From NCBI GenBank assembly GCA_024305405.1, contig JAKNDB010000067.1, forward strand, positions 576,001-640,000: a stretch of 64,000 nucleotides of DNA. The letters run 5' to 3'. A model generated the notes under the pieces. That model saw only the letters and a program-made list of their open reading frames with translations. It did no database searches and had not been told where the DNA came from. Both the position numbers and the translations under genes were made by a program. Position 1 is the first letter of the stretch. Each line of letters opens with the position of its first letter. The stretch is from Dirofilaria immitis. Its lineage: Eukaryota > Nematoda > Chromadorea > Rhabditida > Onchocercidae. Shown here piece by piece: positions 22,601 through 36,300 of the stretch.

Positions 22601-25600
22601 TATCCAATCAATAAAAAATTTAAAAACAATTCTGTTGATATTATTTTAAAATAAATTAAAATTTATAAATAAAATTTATAAAAATCTCATTTAATTGGAC
22701 AATTTTCATCGATAAAATTAATATAAATGATAATCAGTCTTATCACTAGTAATATTATCATTTATTGAACATACATACCAAAATGCACTTATTTATTATC
22801 TGTCGCTATCAATGTAGTACAATACTGTTTTGTCCTTTCTATTTACTTTATTTCATTCGATATTAAATTTACATTTAATTCATAAAGCACTTATCCTTCT
22901 TTCATACTTCATTTCACTTTTTTCTCTATTCCATCCTTCTATTGAATAATCTTTTTTTTCTTGCATAGGAGATCGATCAACCAACCGTACAAATATTATA
23001 TTTTCAATAATGATGATCGAAAAATTTTGTTATACGTAATGATCATTTTCCATATAATCTTGTCTATTCAGCTTATCATATCACTTCTCGAACTTTTAAT
23101 TATCTCACAGAATAAAGTATCAATATTTATCTGTAAGCTGATTGAAATTAATATTAGTAATTTATTCTTTTCGAATTTTATTGAATATTAAATTTAGATC
23201 ACTCATCATCTATGTATATTCTAAAATTCATTACTAAAACAATTTTCTCGACAATCTTTCATATTAATTAAAGTTTTGCAAAAAAAAATGAATCTATTCT
23301 TTTAGGCAATAATAGAATAAATACTTTTATTACAGTAATCTTCTGCTGCTTCTGATTCAATAATATCAGGAAGCTTTTCTTCATAGAAAAAAAAGAAAAC
23401 GATGAAAAAGTTGATTGAATATGAAAATCATTCATCTATCTTATCAATAATAGCAATTGCTATAAACTTATCGATTCTTTGAAGTATAATTCATATTTTA
23501 TCAAAAAAAAGAAATGTTTTATTTATTCAATGCTTCATTAGTATTCGTTGATTATTTGAATGATAATCGATTGATCTTTAAAATATTGGCCATATTGTTT
23601 ATATTTTGTAAAATATTTTTATCATATAGCAAAAACTTCATTTAAATAAAATATAACAAAATCAGTATGCTAATAATTAAGTTTGATACGAAATGAAGGA
23701 TTTGATGAGTAATATTTAAGTATTGACATTAATTATCATATTCGAGATCAAATTTAACTTAAGCATGAGCTTATCGATCTAGCATAGTTTGAAAATATAT
23801 CTCTTCGTGCTTATTTTAAAACAAATCAACAGATTCTAAATGATCTAAAATGCTTTAAAATAGCCATATTTTATCATTATCTATAGACTTGCTATTTTTC
23901 ACCACTTACCTGTCTACCTGTCAAGTGATATTAATTTATTCTCTAAAAATTTCATCATCTAATTTCCTTATCATTAATCCTTTTTTTTATTATCATAAAA
24001 TGAAATGCATTGAGTAATTAATCATTTTTGCTTTACATTTATGAATAATATGATAATACGATGATTCATATTTCGTATCACTCATACCATTAATTATCAC
24101 CACTTTCCTTCTAAAATAATCGATTATTTTTTATTTAGAAACACTGATATCGTTTGCTTTCTTTTTTTTCGCTAAAGAACTTCGAGAATACTCTCAAAAG
24201 ATCTAAAGTTTGATTATATCAAATAAAAATTTTAATCCATTATTTTTTTAGTACATAAATAGTAAGGAAAGAATTATCCGGATATTTTGCTATATTTTGT
24301 ATGCTCTAATGTAACCTAGGAAGAATATGCTGTTTTATAATCAATTAATCGCTATGTTTAATTTTTCATTTACATCAACCTGAAATGCTGCAAAACTCTC
24401 CTGAAATGGGAGTTATCCTGAAATAGGAATAGAGCAAAATATAAAAGTTCGTCGAGTTTCTGTTTGGGTAGTAGGAAGTGAAAATAAAGGCAGCAACTGC
24501 TAGTTATATAATGTCTGCTAATAGTATACAAATATATATATATATATGTCTGTATATGGTTTGTCTGTCTGTCTGTATGTGTGTATGTTTATACATATAT
24601 ATATGTGTGTATATGTATGTATGTATATGTAGATGTATGATTATAATAAAAGAATGCAACGTATGGATGGATGGATGGATGGATGGATGGATGGATATGG
24701 AGTCGGATCGAATGATCGGATGATCGGATGATGATAAGTTTGCAAGCAATCAACAGGTGTTTGCATTTCGTCCATTGCTTTACAACTTTTCCAACTTAAT
24801 CGATGTTTAAGCGTATTGAAAATATTCCGATTAAACAAGAAATATTTTCATTTGTGAATTATTATTGTAATGATGAATCAACATTGTTATGGATTCAGAT
24901 GTTAATCATAATAGATTATTTATATTATCTAATGGCCAAAATCGATAAATTTCTCTTCATTGATAGAAATGAAGAAGACTTCTGAATATTCTCCATCTAC
25001 TGTTTCAGAATTAGTAGACTAACTTATTAATCATCATTGTTATGGAATCTATGAAGAATCTGAAGGAATATTAATGATATTATTCCAATTATGTTGTTAA
25101 ATTGCAATTTATGCATGATGCAAAATATTAATTTAACGAAATAATTGATATATGATATATTGCAAAGAGAGAATTTTCAATTTTGACAATCTTATAATTA
25201 AGCATAAATCAATAAGGTTTATTATCTTGAACTTATAGAAAGAGGTAGGAAGTAGTAGAGTTAAGTTAACAAATTATGATAATATATCAGCCTGATAAGA
25301 AAAACTATATTATCATTGTTGATTAAAATAATTTAATAGCAATCAAGCAATCCTTTTTCAACTTTTTTTTCTCTCTCATCAAATCGATCTAAGACAGAAG
25401 AGATATAGTGAGTGGGAATGGGCTTGTCGTGTCCTCAAGATAAGGAATGATGATACTTATGAAAGTGCTCAGCCATTTAATGGGCATTGGCCAAATGTAT
25501 AGACGGCAAAATGTTAGAGTTGAACTATTGACCCCGACGTCATTTTTTTTTTTACATCTCAGTCTCTTTCTTTCTCAGTTTATCTTGTCCATCTTTCGGC

Positions 25601-28600
25601 TACTACATTCTTCTCTTACTTCTTTTATCTCTGTCTTTCTGTGTTAGAGATAAATGAATTGATAATCTCTTTCTTTTCCTTTATTCTTATTCTCTTCCTT
25701 CATTCTCATACTCTTTCAATTCGAACTCTAAATAGCCAAAAGATCAGTCTATATTAGTTTTATGCATATTTAAAAAGATCTTTATCTTTTAACAACTAAC
25801 TCATTTCTCTTTCTTTATTCACATTCTTGTACAGATTCTCGATCATCAATGCATTTTCATCATTTATTCATTGATTATTGTTAGTGAAAGTTTGATAATC
25901 GATAAGTCAATGATAAAACTAATAGGAGTTAATTGGCAAGATCTCAAGATTTTCAAATCAGTCTTTCATCTCTCTAATAGCTACATTCATTTTAATTTTA
26001 ATTACTTCCTATTTCATTAAATATTTATCCTAAAATTTATTTATGCTTATCTCATTTTATCATTTATATAATTAATTAAATTATAGTATATTATTAGAAA
26101 TATTTATTAATATTTTTTAATTTATATATATATATAAATTATTCCCATTATATATTCCAACCTTTTTCATTGATAACAAATAAATTTTGTTCAAATTTCA
26201 ATTATTTCGCTATAAATCATTTTAATTACTTATTTAAGTAATTAAGTAATTAAGTATATAACATAATGATACATTTCATCTCTTACCTATTTTCTTTTCT
26301 TTACACATATTATAGATATAAATATTCATTGCTGATTTAGTTAATTAAAATTATGATATTATTACTATGAGATTATCATCTATATAATGATTTACTACAA
26401 CTCATTTGAAACTTTTTCCCGACTTATCATTGCATTTTGTAATATTGTTGAATGAATGAATTCTATACTATTTACCTGTTGATATCTGAAGATTTTTAGA
26501 TTACTGTTGATAGGATCATATCATCTAATCAATTATCATTTCGTCATTTCTACATTTTCTTCCGATATCTTTAACGATGTTTTTATCGTATTTCTATAGA
26601 TTTTACAGGTTGAGATTAGATAATTTTATTGACAATGATATGATATACAAAACTTTTTACTGCGAAATATTCAATGGATGCTATAATGAATTAAGCATAT
26701 TTCTATAATAATGTCCTGAATTGTATTCCTAATATTGATCATCGAGAATGTCACTCTCGTCAACTCCATTTTCACATCAAGGCTATTCATCAGATGTCTC
26801 ATCATCTGAGTATTATTGCTTTGATTCAAATGAAACTGAATGTTTGGAACATTATGAAAATAATTTGGAAAAATATAAAGGTAAGTTTAATTCTATTCTT
26901 TCTTAATTAATTATTATATTTTTATTCCTATAATTTCTACTAAAAATTTATCATTTGCTTCATTCTTTCTCATAAACTTCTCTATCAATTTTATCAAATG
27001 TTATTGATAATTTTCAAGTTATATTAATGATTCTTACTGTTAAAATTTATAGAAATTGCTGGAAAATATTTCAATTTTTTCTTTTATTTTTCATTTTCTA
27101 ATTTTTAATTATTATTAATTTCTTTTATTAAAATTAATTCCTATAAATATTTTCCTATTCATTTCATTGAATTAATTACAATCTAATTCTGTTTGGATAA
27201 ATTAGTTTTTTTCTGATAATTTTAATATATCACTATCATTTCGTAGTAATTGATAATATTACAAATATATATGTGTGTATGATTGATTGCATATGGGTAT
27301 CTTTTGAAAAGTTCAGAAATCAAAATTGTCTAATATTTTCTTCTATGTACCGATAGAAAGATTCAAGAGTCTCGATTAGGACAATTTATAGATTGATATG
27401 ATCGAAATATACAAAAGGAAATTGTCCATCTAAGAAAATAGAATTAATCAAGGAAATAGAAACATAACCTTTCAATGCACTTTCATTTCTATTTATTTGT
27501 AAGCGCGCCAAAAGATGTTTTAAAATTTTTGAAATTTTAAATACAAATTATTGGCTTTTTTTATAGTACACAAGGACAGTCTGTCCTATAGTCCTTGAAA
27601 GTTACCTTAAGGTACCTTGTTATCATTGTCATCGAAAATGAAATTCCTCATAAATTTTCTTCATCACATTAATTCAGGTTTGTTCTAATATTTTTACTAA
27701 CATTTATTATCAGTAGATAAGAAATGGAGAAGTATTTCTTTCTTTGTTGAAATTTGATAACATTAGCTATCAAAAAGGCTCATGAACAATTAATATTACT
27801 TGACATACTTAGTATTATCTATTAGACCTTATTCGAATGTGATAAATTAATACTTAACAATAAGATTGATTACTGTATCAATATGTTATCAACAGTCAAT
27901 CAATGATATTTACAGGATAAAGATATGATTAAAGTAAAATTTGAAGAATGACCTAAGGTCGTTCTTCAAAAACTTCCAACTCTTCTCTTTGTTGACTCAG
28001 ATCACTTTCAAGAACTTCTAACTCTTCTCTCTGTTGACTTAGGTCACTTTCAAAAACTTCCAACTCTTCTCTCTGTTGACTTAAGGCACTTTCAAGAACT
28101 TCTAACTCTTCTCTCTGTTGATTTAGGTCACTTTCAAAAACTTCTAACTCTCTCTACTCTCTCTACCAATCGTAAGATGTATTCTTATTATCCGAATCTG
28201 ATAGAGATATTTAAGCCTTCCCGATAATTACATTTTATTATTTTTGTACATTGATGTTTTTTTAATGATGATGTTTATCAATTGCCTTGTTTAAAAAGAG
28301 TAATCGATATATCGATATTGATATCAAGACAGATCGAGAATGAGCATAATTTAGTCAGAGATGCCACAATTCTGTTAAAATATTCTGTTAAATAAATAAT
28401 TATTAGCATTTTTTTCGCTATATGTTTAACTACACTGTACACTCTAATATTTTAATATATTAAATACCTAAAGTTTAATTTAGTAATTTACAATTTCACA
28501 TTATCTAATTTGTGCGAGAGTTTCAATCAAACTTTCTTCTTGAAAATCTGACTTCAGGTAAGTTTTTAAAAATGAGAAATTTGAATAGCTTTAGTAGATT

Positions 28601-31600
28601 CTAGCTTTATTGTAGAATTATTGTAATTTGCTTTATCATCATCTTTCATTCTTGTATCTTAAACTTATTATTGTAATTTGTTTTATCATCATCCTTCATT
28701 CTCGTATCTTACTTATACTTATTATTGTAATTTGTTTTATCATCATCCTTCATTCTCGTATCTTACTTATACTTATTATTGTAATTTGTTTTATCATCAT
28801 CCTTCATTCTCGTATTTTACTTATACTTATTATTATAATTTGTTTTATCATCATCTTTCATTCTCGTATCTTACTTATATGAAAATTATATAATTCTTAT
28901 CTTTTTCATTTCTTTACATTTATTATTTCCGTCTGCCTTTTTTTCAATCTTTCTCATTAAATTATTTGATCGAGATTGATTCATCAAGATTTATCACATA
29001 TTTATTAACAAATTTATTGATACAAAGAAAAAAAGGTCGTATTTAGAGAATGATAATAATGTATACCTAAAACTGAGATAAAATGTAAAAGAAACGATTT
29101 TGAAAAAATATCTTTCTAAAGAAAAGAAAAAAAAGGAAACGATTTGGGAGAAAAAAAGGATGAAATTGAGATGAAATGTAAAAAGAATCTGAAAAAATAT
29201 CTTTCGTTGATTATTCATTTCAACGATAGATTTAATTCGATTTTTTTCCCGAGAATACTTTCTAATTTATCTTTATAAAGAGTATAATTGTTCTATATGT
29301 TATCTTTAAATTTTGAAGAGTAATATTAGTTTTGTACCAAGTGATAATAATTTATCACGAAAACATAGCATCATTCATATTCCCTTATTTAATGCTTCAA
29401 TTAGCTTGATAGTAACAATTGAAATAGTTTAATCCTAATCATTATTATGCAATAAGTTTTAATTTTATACATCTTCGTTATCAACTTTGATTCTTCCTTA
29501 TCATATCATAGTATACATATTGATATTATTTTAAATATAAATATCATATTATCTGAATTTAGACTACACAGCTGAATTTAGATCATATATCCGATTTACA
29601 CTAATTGATTAAACAATTTAAAAATAAACTTTTTAGTGCAAAATTGCAACTAACACAAACTTACAATATATATCATTTTTACTCTCTTATCAGTGATATC
29701 AAACAAAAATTATTTATTTTTTGTTTGTAAAGAAACTATATTTTAATAATTCAAATAATCGAAATTTTAATAAACAATTTTAAAAAAAAGAATTTACGAT
29801 GATCAAGTTTGTATGATCAGTGCGGGATATTTCCATCATTATATGATCAGGATACTGTAATTATACTAAAGGCATAAGATACAAATCGCTGAACTATTTT
29901 TATAATCTCTCTGCTATTGTTGATCATAACTAATCAGTCTAATCTGTTTTCAACTTAATTTTTACTTAATAATAAGCGAACTTTTATCATTCTTGTTTGC
30001 ACTACTATGATAAGATTATTGACATGTTGAATTATTTGAGAATATATTGGCTCTATGCGATCAATATTTTTATGAAATATTTAATTCCATAGAAATTTTA
30101 AAAAATTTTTTTCAAACTATCAATTAACAATTGATGTGAGCTATTTTCAGTATATTTTTATTTTTTTTTTGATGATAAGTTTCATTTATTCAGTGATATG
30201 GATGGAAGTTTTACCTGTCTCTGATATTTTGTGATAAAATGAATTAATTCAGCAATAACAAATAGTTCAATTGGAAATTTAATTTTATATCAACTTTCTT
30301 TTTTTCTTTTTGAATTTTAAAATTTTCAACTTTTAACAAATACGATTGATTGAAGATGTTTATTTTTCAGATGAACGAGACGCAATTCAAAAGAAAACAT
30401 TTACAAAATGGATAAATAAACATCTTGGCAAGGTTAATTTTACATTGCTTAATTTTCATTTTCCCATCCCTAATAATTTTATTTTAAATTTTTAAAACTT
30501 TTCTTTGAATTCTTTAATGTTAAAATTTTAAAAACAAGTTGAAATCTTTCGACAACTTTATTTTAAACTTTTAAAACTTTTTTTGGATTTTTTAATGTCA
30601 AAATTTAAAGATAAGCTAAAGTCTTTTGACAATTTTATTTTAAACTTTCAAAACTTTTTTTGGATTTGACTGGAAGAGAATGCATTAGGCTCATTTTTCT
30701 TTTCTTGCTCTATCTTCTATCAACTAAATTACTTGGCTGTATCAAATAAAAAAGAAACATTATTTCTTGAAAAAACAAAGTGCAAAGTAAGTTTTAGAAT
30801 TTTTCATTTAGTATTAATTTAATAGGAAATTAAAAAAAAAAGAAAGATAATCCTAATTTTTCTCCTTATCAAATATAATATTTAATGATAATAGATCTGC
30901 AGCATGAAATGGATAATTTTCAATTTACTTTTTTCTAATAAATTATATATACCAATTTCTTTATTCGTTCATTTTACTTAAATCATTAGTTAAATCGAGA
31001 TTAATTGCAATTTTTGTTGAAAATATTGCGAATCTCGAAAAGTAGATACCCTTTGAAAGTTCATGCAATTCTTGATTAACAGTTTATAAATTGTTTTCGT
31101 TTTCTTTATTCTTTCACTATCAAGTATATTTCTTCTCTTGTTACTAATTTGATATCATATCACTTGATGATTTAAAAATTATGAACTAAGACACTGATAA
31201 GCATAGATATGATATGTATACATATCATATAACAGTAGTCTTCTGCAAGCATTCCTTTCATCATTGCATTAGAAAATATTTTCGAAATAAACACAGCAAA
31301 AGTATGATAAGTTGGATACTGAAATATCTGATAATGGATATCTGATTCATAGTAATTATAAGAATCCCCATATCTTTGAATGATCTCTGCTGAAAAATCT
31401 TTCTAACTGATAACATTATAGAAATTATCTAAGCGATGAAACAATAAATATCATTTAGAGTAATTATAAGAAAATATGTAGTAAAATTTTTTATTGATTA
31501 ATAATCGATAGATATACTTCCTTCCATGTAACTTTTATTAAAACAGATGTTAAATGAAGGTCCTGTATTTTGTGATAGTCAATTATTACACACCTGTACT

Positions 31601-33331
31601 ATAATATTGATATCACTTTTGATCTTTTATTATTTAAAAATCCTACCTGTCTATTAACCAAGAAGAATAGCAATAATTTCCTGATATATTTTGTATTTCA
31701 AATTTATGAAAAAGAAATTTCATATTTTTAATAATTTAATATAATATGCATAACTGCATTTTATCTAAATTGAATATATCATGTAGAAAATTACATGTTA
31801 AATATATACTTCGAGAATTTCTCATAATCTTTTTTTTTTTTTTTTATTCTTATCATGATAATCTCATAATTCAAAGAGATATCATTGTTGGAATTGAGTT
31901 TTTTTTCTACAGACTGGCTTACATGTGGAAGATCTCTTTGTTGATCTCACTGATGGATATAATCTTATCGCATTGCTCGAGGCACTTTCTGCTGAAAAAT
32001 TGGTATGTATTTATTATAATAAATAAATTTTATTAATTTTTAAATTTATACATTTTATTTACTATCTCTGATAATTCATGTGATAATAAGTGATAATAAT
32101 AATAATATTGGAAAAGTCGATATTTCAATATATTTTTTCATTTTTCATATAAATTTCTTTAAAACAGAAATATAACAACATTAGTACTTCTTATGCATTA
32201 TCATTACAATCTTATCAATTCTTTTATTCATATCTTATCGTTAATTTCAGCGAAAATATAATCAGTATTGATTAATAAATTAACGAAAGTTGAATCTATA
32301 TGATTTGCAATGATTAATCAATTAAGAAAGGATTGATTATATATGAATTATAAATAAAAGTATTGCTGATAATAAAGTTGAATATTAATTTTTTATCAGA
32401 CCAATCATATATAGTTAATTAATTCCTAGTTAATTTTACCATTATTGTTATTTTGAAAACAATTAAATTAAAGTTGAGAATAGATTTGAATATAAAATAT
32501 GCGGTAGTAATTTATTAATTGATATATTTATTTCTTTGAATATCAATTATTGATCAAATTTTATACATTTTTAATTAATACTAATATCTTCATTCTTGAC
32601 TATCATATTTATCTTATCTTAAACTTCAGATAATTTTATATAAACATTCTTTCATTTAATGATTAATGAAAAAAATTAGTAGAAACTTTTTTTTAAATTA
32701 GTAGAATTTGTAAACATCAAAAATAATGTTTAATTTGACTAGATATGATAAAAATTTTTAAGCGAAATTTTTAATTAATATAAAATGCATTATAAATTGA
32801 TGAACTTTTCCATTTTTACCTTCGATATTTTTGATGTTTACAAATTCTTTAAATGTGTTATTTTCATAGCAAAGAGAGAGAGAGGAGAGAGAGGGAGATT
32901 TGTTTAGAAAGTGAAATTTTTTTATTTCCAAAAAAAAAATGACAAATGAATCATCAATTTGTTGTACTTCATTATAAATTATAATGAATAACCTGTTGTT
33001 GTTGTTGTTATTATTATTATTATTTTATGAAATGCTACGAAAGTTCATACTCCTTCTCTATGAATCATATAACAATTCCTATATGTATGATAAAATAGAT
33101 TGAAATTTCTTCAGAAAATGATAAATTAAATTAATGTAAAGAATTAATCAATCATATCATTAATAAATTTATACTAAACATTAAGAGAGTCCATGAAGAG
33201 AATGAAAATTTGTTGAATTAAATAATTTTTGAAATGCACCGTATTTATATAGGAATATTTTATTATTTATAAAATTATTATTATTATTAATTAATGTTAA
33301 TATTTATTTATTTATAAATATTAATAATAAT

Positions 33332-33370
<39 letters not shown>

Positions 33371-36300
33371 TGATAATATTTAACTGTTAAATGGAAATGA
33401 TTATAAAATTATTAAATATTCTCCTATTCTATTTATCAAATTTAATAAAATTACAACATTTTATATAATTGTTGGAATAAAATTATTTGCAACAAAAAAA
33501 AAAGAAAATTTATATTTAAATTTTATTTTCATTTCAGCCTCGTGAAAACGGGTATACACGCTTTCATAGGATACAAAATGTGCAATATTGTTTGGATTTT
33601 TGAAAAAAAAATGTAAGTTATTTGTTGTAAATTTAAATTTCAATTCTATAAAATTATTTTCACTTTAGAAATCATATCATATCATATCATATCATTAGAT
33701 TTTAAATTCTTTTAGAAATCTATTTAAAAAAAAAAACATTTCAAATTTCACTGCTCTAATTTGTTACTATTTCGAAATTCCGTCAAATTTATAAATGAAT
33801 TTATGAATTTGATAGAATTTAATCAATTTCAGATAAAAACCGTTAATATTCGACCAGAAGATATTGTAGAGGAAGTCCAAAGTTAACATTGGGACTTATT
33901 TGGACGATTATTTTGAATTTCCAAGTTTCTGTAATCAAGCAAAGACAACGTGAAGCTTCTGGTAGTCAGGTATATTATTAGTTCATTTTAAATTACTTCT
34001 TTAAATGACGTTAGGGATAGTCAGTCAGATATGATGATTTTTAACTTTTATTTTTTTCGATACTTTTTTTTCTCATATCTTAATGATATTTCATTTTGAT
34101 AAACTTTTTCTAATTTCTTCTAAAAGTCTTCATTATATTTTGTTAAAAATAAATTGTTGTATAGTTTGCTATTTTGATTTCTATTTATCAAAAGAATATG
34201 ATTAATATTAAATGATTAATATTAATATTTTTAAAATTTTAAAATTAAAAAATTAATATTTTAGCGAATGTTATTTGTGATTCATTTCCATTTCTGAAAA
34301 AAATGCATTGGAAATATCTTTTTCCCTAATTTTTATATATAAATCAATTTTAATATAATAAATTATTTTTCAATATTAATTTCTTTCTTCATATTTTTTT
34401 ATTGCTTTTTTTTAAACTTCCTCTATTCTTCAGTTGTCTAACTAAGAACAGTTTAGTTGTTTCTTCATAAATTTTATTTCTCTCTTTCAAACAGCTTATT
34501 TTATTTACAAAATATTGATCATTTCAGAATCGCTATCATAATCTCAAATAAAATTTAAAACCTTTTTTTTTATCAGAGAAAAAAATTGATTCTACTGGGA
34601 ATGATTTGTTTTCAAGATTGAAAATTGGCGCTAAATTTAGCATAAAGTTGAGATTAGCAATTTTTTTTTTTTTTGAAATTATTATCAAAATCAAATTTTA
34701 TCATTTTTAATTTTAAGAAATATAGATTTTAAGATGAAATTTATTGATTAAAATAGATGAGAAAATTAAAGAACTATGAATTAATGTATAGTTTTTTTTT
34801 TCTCTAATATAGATATAAATATCATTCCAACGAATTTATAATATTTGAATAATTTAAGCAAATTCTTTTCAAATAAAAAAAAAAAAGAAAGAAAAAAGAT
34901 TGTAAGAAATAAAATGTAGAAAGCAGTACATCTGAATAGCGAAGTATGGAAAACGAAAAACCAGTTCTTGAATCTATCATCAAGCGTTCCTACATTAATA
35001 ATACAACAAACATTGACTATTAGATAATGTCATAAAATGAAAAATGACCAGAATCCTGATAGAAAATAATTTGAATAATTTAGATCATGATAATGATAAT
35101 AATAATGATGATAATGATAATGATTCAATAAATATATGAAATATACTTATTATATATTTTATCACTTATATATATATATACATAACTTGTTTATTCTATT
35201 CTCTACCAAACTTATTGCTGTTTAAAAAAAAATGAAAAAACAGCAATCAAGAAAGGACAGATAATAGAAAAATAAAAGTGGGAAATAGTAAAAATGGAAT
35301 AGGAAAGATAAAAAGAATGTTGTACCTATTGGTTATTCTCTTTACACTTTTGCAATATTAATAATTATTCTCTTTACACTTTTGCAATATTAATAATTAA
35401 TTGTTTGAAGAATCTTTAAAGGTCAGAACTTTCATTTACCGTTTTATTTTATTCTTATGGAAGGATTGTAAAAGAAGTTATGATAGAGATTCACTGAACT
35501 AAGAATGTCTTATGATATCAAGATTCTGAATCATTTCGATAATTTTAATATAAATTGAGAGAGAAAGAGAGGAAGAAAGAAAGAAAGAAAGAGAATTATT
35601 ATTTGATAGACGAACAATACAAATACAATTCGGCTATTACTCGGGTCATTTCATGCATGAATTCATCTTTTGCCATTAAATCTGAAATGTTAAACGACGA
35701 TATATCAGCTGCGGGAAGTTCCTATTATCATCACTTATCAATGGCATTTCTTAAAAAAGAAAATGAAGGCTCTTCTAACTAAATTGCCAATAGCCTTCAA
35801 GACGGTATGTATCATCATGGGATACTACTAATCTCTCTCTTTCTCTCTTCATCTCTTTCCCTTTCTCTGTATATATTTAAATAGAAAGAAGGTTGGAAAT
35901 ATTGTTGTAGAAGGTCGAGAGAAGTAGTAGGGCAAGGAAAGTTCGTAAAAGAGATCTATTATTCAGGGCAATACTGCTGCTATGCTGCTATGCTGCTATT
36001 GCTACTATGCTGCTACTGCTATTGCTACTGCTACTGCTGCTGCAGATGGTAATGGTAATTGTAGTGGTGGTGGTGGTAGTGGTAATGGTAGTGGTGGTGG
36101 TGGTGGTGATGGTGGTAATAAAAACCTGAATAGAGGGCGGTAAATTCGAGCAATGCGATAGGATGATGATATTAAAATGCATGTACTGTCGAAAGTGCCT
36201 GTGCTGCATACGAACTGCTTTGCAGTAAGCACTGCATCACTCTTTATCAACTACTATACCATTTCTTTCATCTCTTCTGCAGAGGAAGTCGTTTCTTTCT

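Larger units (their letters stand above)
17958..26747. other. Long vab-10 intron / alternative promoter region
   Basis: Nearly 9 kb of AT-rich DNA before the 26748 first exon, with four repeat arrays and one candidate exon at 25398. The promoter of the 26748 transcript should lie near its right end. I see no other convincing exon on either strand. Confidence 0.6.
26881..30370. other. vab-10 intron before the CH1 domain
   Basis: AT-rich, with two minisatellites (27955-28155 and 28625-28880) and a small palindromic patch near 27570-27625 (ACCTTAAGGT and GGACAG/CTGTCC). No vab-10 exon seen. Confidence 0.6.

Noticed and set aside
24478..24838. Open frames on both strands with Ile/Tyr, His/Ser/Ile or Met/Asp/Gly/Trp repeats
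   Set aside because: They come from TA, TG and GGAT microsatellites.
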